DNA from: DASRDB01 sp035652815
GTDB lineage: Bacteria; Chloroflexota; Ktedonobacteria; Ktedonobacterales; Ktedonobacteraceae
Assembly: GCA_035652815.1 (NCBI GenBank)
Contig: DASRDB010000019.1
Span: 62,001-126,000, forward strand
Length of the DNA: 64,000 bases
Direction: 5' to 3'
Made by a program: the position numbers and the translations under genes. How positions within the stretch are numbered: the first letter of the stretch is position 1; each line of letters begins with the position of its first letter. Below the pieces are notes generated by a model. The model ran no database searches. It was not told the origin of the DNA and saw only the letters and a list, made by a program, of their open reading frames with translations. This document shows, in pieces, positions 61,802 to 64,000 of this stretch.

Positions 61802-62596
61802 ATGTCCCAACCCATTTACCAGGTAGACTCATTCACCAATCGTCCCTTCGCGGGCAATCCCGCCGGAGTCTGTATTCTCGCCCAGCCGCGTGAGGATGCC
61901 TGGATGCAGAACGTGGCGTGTGAAATGAACCTCTCAGAGACGGCTTTTCTGCTTCAGCAGGAGGATGGTTATAATCTGCGCTGGTTTACGCCTGCCGTTG
62001 AGGTTGATTTGTGTGGGCATGCTACACTGGCAAGCGCGCACATTCTGTGGGAAACGGGCACGCTACCACCGGATCAGCAGGCGCGATTTTATACACGGAG
62101 CGGCCTATTAACAGCAGATCGGCGTGGCGAGTGGATCGAGATGGATTTTCCCGCCAAGCCTGAAGAGCCTGCGGATGCTCCTGATGAGGTGCTTGAAGCA
62201 TTGAGCGTTCCCGCGAAGTATATTGGGCGAAGCCAGTTTGACTTGCTGGTAGAACTCGATTCAGAAGATGTGGTGCGAGCTGTGAAGCCGAACTTTGGGC
62301 TGCTCGAACGGGTGCCTGTGCGTGGTGTCATTGTCACCAGCAGGTCGGATAGTGGCGAATATGATTTTGTGTCGCGCTTTTTTGCGCCTGCGGTTGGCGT
62401 CAATGAAGACCCGGTGACTGGTTCAGCACATTGTTGTCTCAGTCCGTTCTGGAGCAAGCGGCTGGGGCGTAATGAACTGGTTGGCTATCAGGCTTCTGCT
62501 CGCGGCGGCGTGGTGCGTGTGCGACTGGAAGGCGACCGCGTGCGAATCGGCGGGCAGGCTGTGACCGTGTTGAAAGGCGAATTGTTGGGCGCTTGA
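61802..62596 (+). CDS. PhzF-family isomerase-like protein
   Basis: The protein (264 aa) has the diaminopimelate-epimerase-like PhzF fold. Typical are QVDSFTNRPFAGNPAGVCIL at the start, MNLSETAFLL with the active-site Glu, VDLCGHATLASAHIL, and NEDPVTGSAHCCLSPFW. Most family members have unknown substrates. AAAGGAAC lies before the ATG. It stands alone, between the Kiwa-like pair and tnpB. Confidence 0.9.
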   Translation: MSQPIYQVDSFTNRPFAGNPAGVCILAQPREDAWMQNVACEMNLSETAFLLQQEDGYNLRWFTPAVEVDLCGHATLASAHILWETGTLPPDQQARFYTRSGLLTADRRGEWIEMDFPAKPEEPADAPDEVLEALSVPAKYIGRSQFDLLVELDSEDVVRAVKPNFGLLERVPVRGVIVTSRSDSGEYDFVSRFFAPAVGVNEDPVTGSAHCCLSPFWSKRLGRNELVGYQASARGGVVRVRLEGDRVRIGGQAVTVLKGELLGA

Positions 62597-62662
62597 CGGT
62601 TGCTTTTCAGACATGTTACTATTGAAGCATGATAAACGAGTCAGGACTTGATTTCATCGATG

Positions 62663-62760
62663 TCAATGACCTCCGGTTTGAGACCGGCGGTTTACCTCTG
62701 GACTCCACCGCACTTCAGCGTACCGGGAGAGGCGCGCTGCTTTGGCTTCACGGTCCGAGG
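62663..62760 (-). ncRNA. Candidate TnpB guide (omega/re) RNA region
   Basis: The guide RNA of TnpB elements overlaps the 3' end of tnpB and extends past its stop. Here the last codons contain a hairpin, CCGGT-CTCAA-ACCGG (62673-62687), just before the stop at 62663, as expected for a right-end structure. Guide sequence would continue to about 62640. The 5' limit given is a guess; RNA data would be needed to set it. Confidence 0.4.
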
Positions 62761-64000
62761 CATCAGGGATGATTGACAAGCATCCCGTCCTGATCCAGTC
62801 CTGCCGGACCAGGAGCGTTCTCATGGTGATGTTTCTCGCGCCAACCAGATCCGCATGTAAACAGTACCCACACCGTTGGCAGATAAAAAGCAGGCCTTTG
62901 TGTGGACGGTTCTCATCAACCGTGTGTCCACACATGGGACATGTTTTCGAGGTGTAATTCGCATCCACCTTGATCGCCAGCGATCCCGCCAGCGCGGCCT
63001 TGTAGCTGATAAGTGCTTGCAGTTCTGCAAAGGACCACTGCGAATAGACGCGGTTGGCCTTGCGTGCCTTTGGTGAGACAGGCTCAGACCCTTTGCCGTT
63101 CTTCTTGCGTTTGCGTTTCTTACGCTTTGTTCGTTCTCGAATGTCGGTCAAGTGTTCGAGGCCAAACAAGGTGTGGGGATGCTGCTCGATAATCTGTTTA
63201 GCGATACAGTGATTGGCTTGTATTTTGAACCGTCTCTCTCGTTGCGCAATGCGTCTGAGGCGACGTTTCGCGTCGCGAGTGCCTTTTTTCTGCAAGCGTT
63301 TGCGCAGCCGCGCATAATGGTTCGCTTTGTGCCGTATGCGTTTGCCTGGATGAAAGGTCGATTTGCCTGTGGAAGTCGAGGTCACCGCCAGATAGCGAAT
63401 GCCGACATCGACGCCGACCACTTCGCTTGCCTGGTCACAGGTGGGATCAGCAAGCTCAATGGTCAAGGACACCAGCAGATAGAACCGCTTTTTTGGTCGG
63501 TCATACCACAGTTTCGCATCCCCGATGGTGGCTCCTTGCCGGATGAGCGCGAGATGCTTGTCGTAGCCCTGATAGGGGATGCTGATGCGCCCATTCAAGG
63601 TGCCGATGCTGACCCGCTGCTCTTTCTGAAAGGTGTAATCGCGCTCATAGGTGTATTGCACCGTCGGAGAACTGTAATGTGGAGGCTGGTCCAGGCCCTT
63701 GAAGCGTTTTTTCGTGAGCTTCATCCGCCGATGCTCGCTATTCTTTTTCAGCTTCGTCCACAGTCCCTTGTAGGTGGCGGCCACCTGCCGTTCCACGCTA
63801 CAGGCCAGTTGCGAGAGCAGACTGAAGCGTGTCCGCAACGTGAGATACATACCTTTGTGCAATATGGTGACGCTGCTGGTTTTGCCGTGCGCAAAGGCAT
63901 ACTGACTCACCGCATTGAGCGCATCACGGTACGCCAGTTGTGTTTGCCGTAATGCGGCAAACTGCTCTGGGGTCGTGATGAGCTTGAGTTTGGCGGTGAG
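62663..64000 (-). CDS. tnpB: IS605-family TnpB (RNA-guided nuclease), 5' end outside window
   Basis: At least 445 codons are visible, running to the right edge without a start. It has the RuvC-like motifs: VVGVDVGIRYLAVTS with the first Asp, GLEHLTDIRER with Glu, and HADLVGARNI with the last Asp. The zinc finger (CPMCGH then CQRCGYC) is complete. The first visible residues read LTAKLKLITTPEQFAALRQT, a normal TnpB N-terminus, so only a few residues are missing. TnpB proteins are guided by an RNA from the element's right end and cut target DNA. All catalytic residues are present, so activity is plausible. No tnpA is seen in this window. Confidence 0.93.
   Translation of the reverse strand, partial: LTAKLKLITTPEQFAALRQTQLAYRDALNAVSQYAFAHGKTSSVTILHKGMYLTLRTRFSLLSQLACSVERQVAATYKGLWTKLKKNSEHRRMKLTKKRFKGLDQPPHYSSPTVQYTYERDYTFQKEQRVSIGTLNGRISIPYQGYDKHLALIRQGATIGDAKLWYDRPKKRFYLLVSLTIELADPTCDQASEVVGVDVGIRYLAVTSTSTGKSTFHPGKRIRHKANHYARLRKRLQKKGTRDAKRRLRRIAQRERRFKIQANHCIAKQIIEQHPHTLFGLEHLTDIRERTKRKKRKRKKNGKGSEPVSPKARKANRVYSQWSFAELQALISYKAALAGSLAIKVDANYTSKTCPMCGHTVDENRPHKGLLFICQRCGYCLHADLVGARNITMRTLLVRQDWIRTGCLSIIPDASDREAKAARLSRYAEVRWSPEVNRRSQTGGH

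Overview
The window looks like the chromosome of a Ktedonobacteria-type member of the Chloroflexota: moderately GC-rich, spore-former-like in gene content, with very large XRE/NB-ARC/TPR regulators, a Crp-type regulator, FHA-ABC transporters, a KGG-repeat stress protein, a tail-rich FtsZ and an IS605-family TnpB. The taxonomic call is an inference from gene content; there is no rRNA here.

Region 1 (1-11.6 kb, minus strand) is a nearly complete polyhydroxyalkanoate (PHA) locus. Read in the direction of transcription it holds a phasin, a PHB-depolymerase-like esterase, a MaoC-type (R)-enoyl-CoA hydratase, a PadR regulator, phaE, a class III-type phaC, a second longer phaC, the acetoacetyl-CoA reductase phaB, acetyl-CoA synthetase, and a thiolase cut by the left edge. 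Two promoters in this locus, one before padR-phaE-phaC and one before the phasin, share an 18-base identity that overlaps the -10 box. This is a strong candidate operator for the PadR protein.

Region 2 (11.6-30 kb) starts with two acyl/acetyl-CoA synthetases and a small unknown protein. A type III polyketide synthase with a two-FHA-domain ABCG-like exporter follows. Next comes a block bounded by two STAND-type regulators (XRE + NB-ARC + TPR) that encloses a degenerate sigma-like protein, a cholesterol-oxidase-like GMC oxidoreductase and an overlapping patatin.

Region 3 (30-39.4 kb) opens with tRNA-Asp (own consensus promoter) and a small HTH gene coupled to a truncated DNA methyltransferase, probably an integration scar. 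It continues with a zinc-ribbon membrane protein, a YacP-like NYN nuclease, a three-gene polyprenyl-phosphate sugar operon (UbiA-type phosphoribosyltransferase, flippase-like protein, DPM1-like transferase), a Crp/Fnr regulator, a DUF1858-Mrp ATPase, prephenate dehydratase and a broken HD-GYP gene.

Region 4 (39.7-51.8 kb) holds a membrane-anchored esterase, two small membrane or zinc-ribbon proteins, and a three-gene redox operon: an Fe-S/NrfD fusion, a molybdopterin oxidoreductase and a CstB-like persulfide dioxygenase-rhodanese. The order suggests persulfide-to-sulfite-to-sulfate oxidation into the quinone pool. An alpha/beta hydrolase and RNase Z follow.

Region 5 (51.8-64 kb) carries a DUF3267-like membrane protein, mutM, a lipoprotein, an orphan larB, a KGG stress protein, ftsZ, a 40-residue lysine-rich protein, a LOG-family hydrolase and an APC permease. 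After these come a likely Kiwa anti-phage pair (kwaA-kwaB), a PhzF-family protein and a tnpB that runs off the right edge. Three long perfect palindromes and a 24-base GAGCGCAGCGAAGG-type repeat are scattered between genes.
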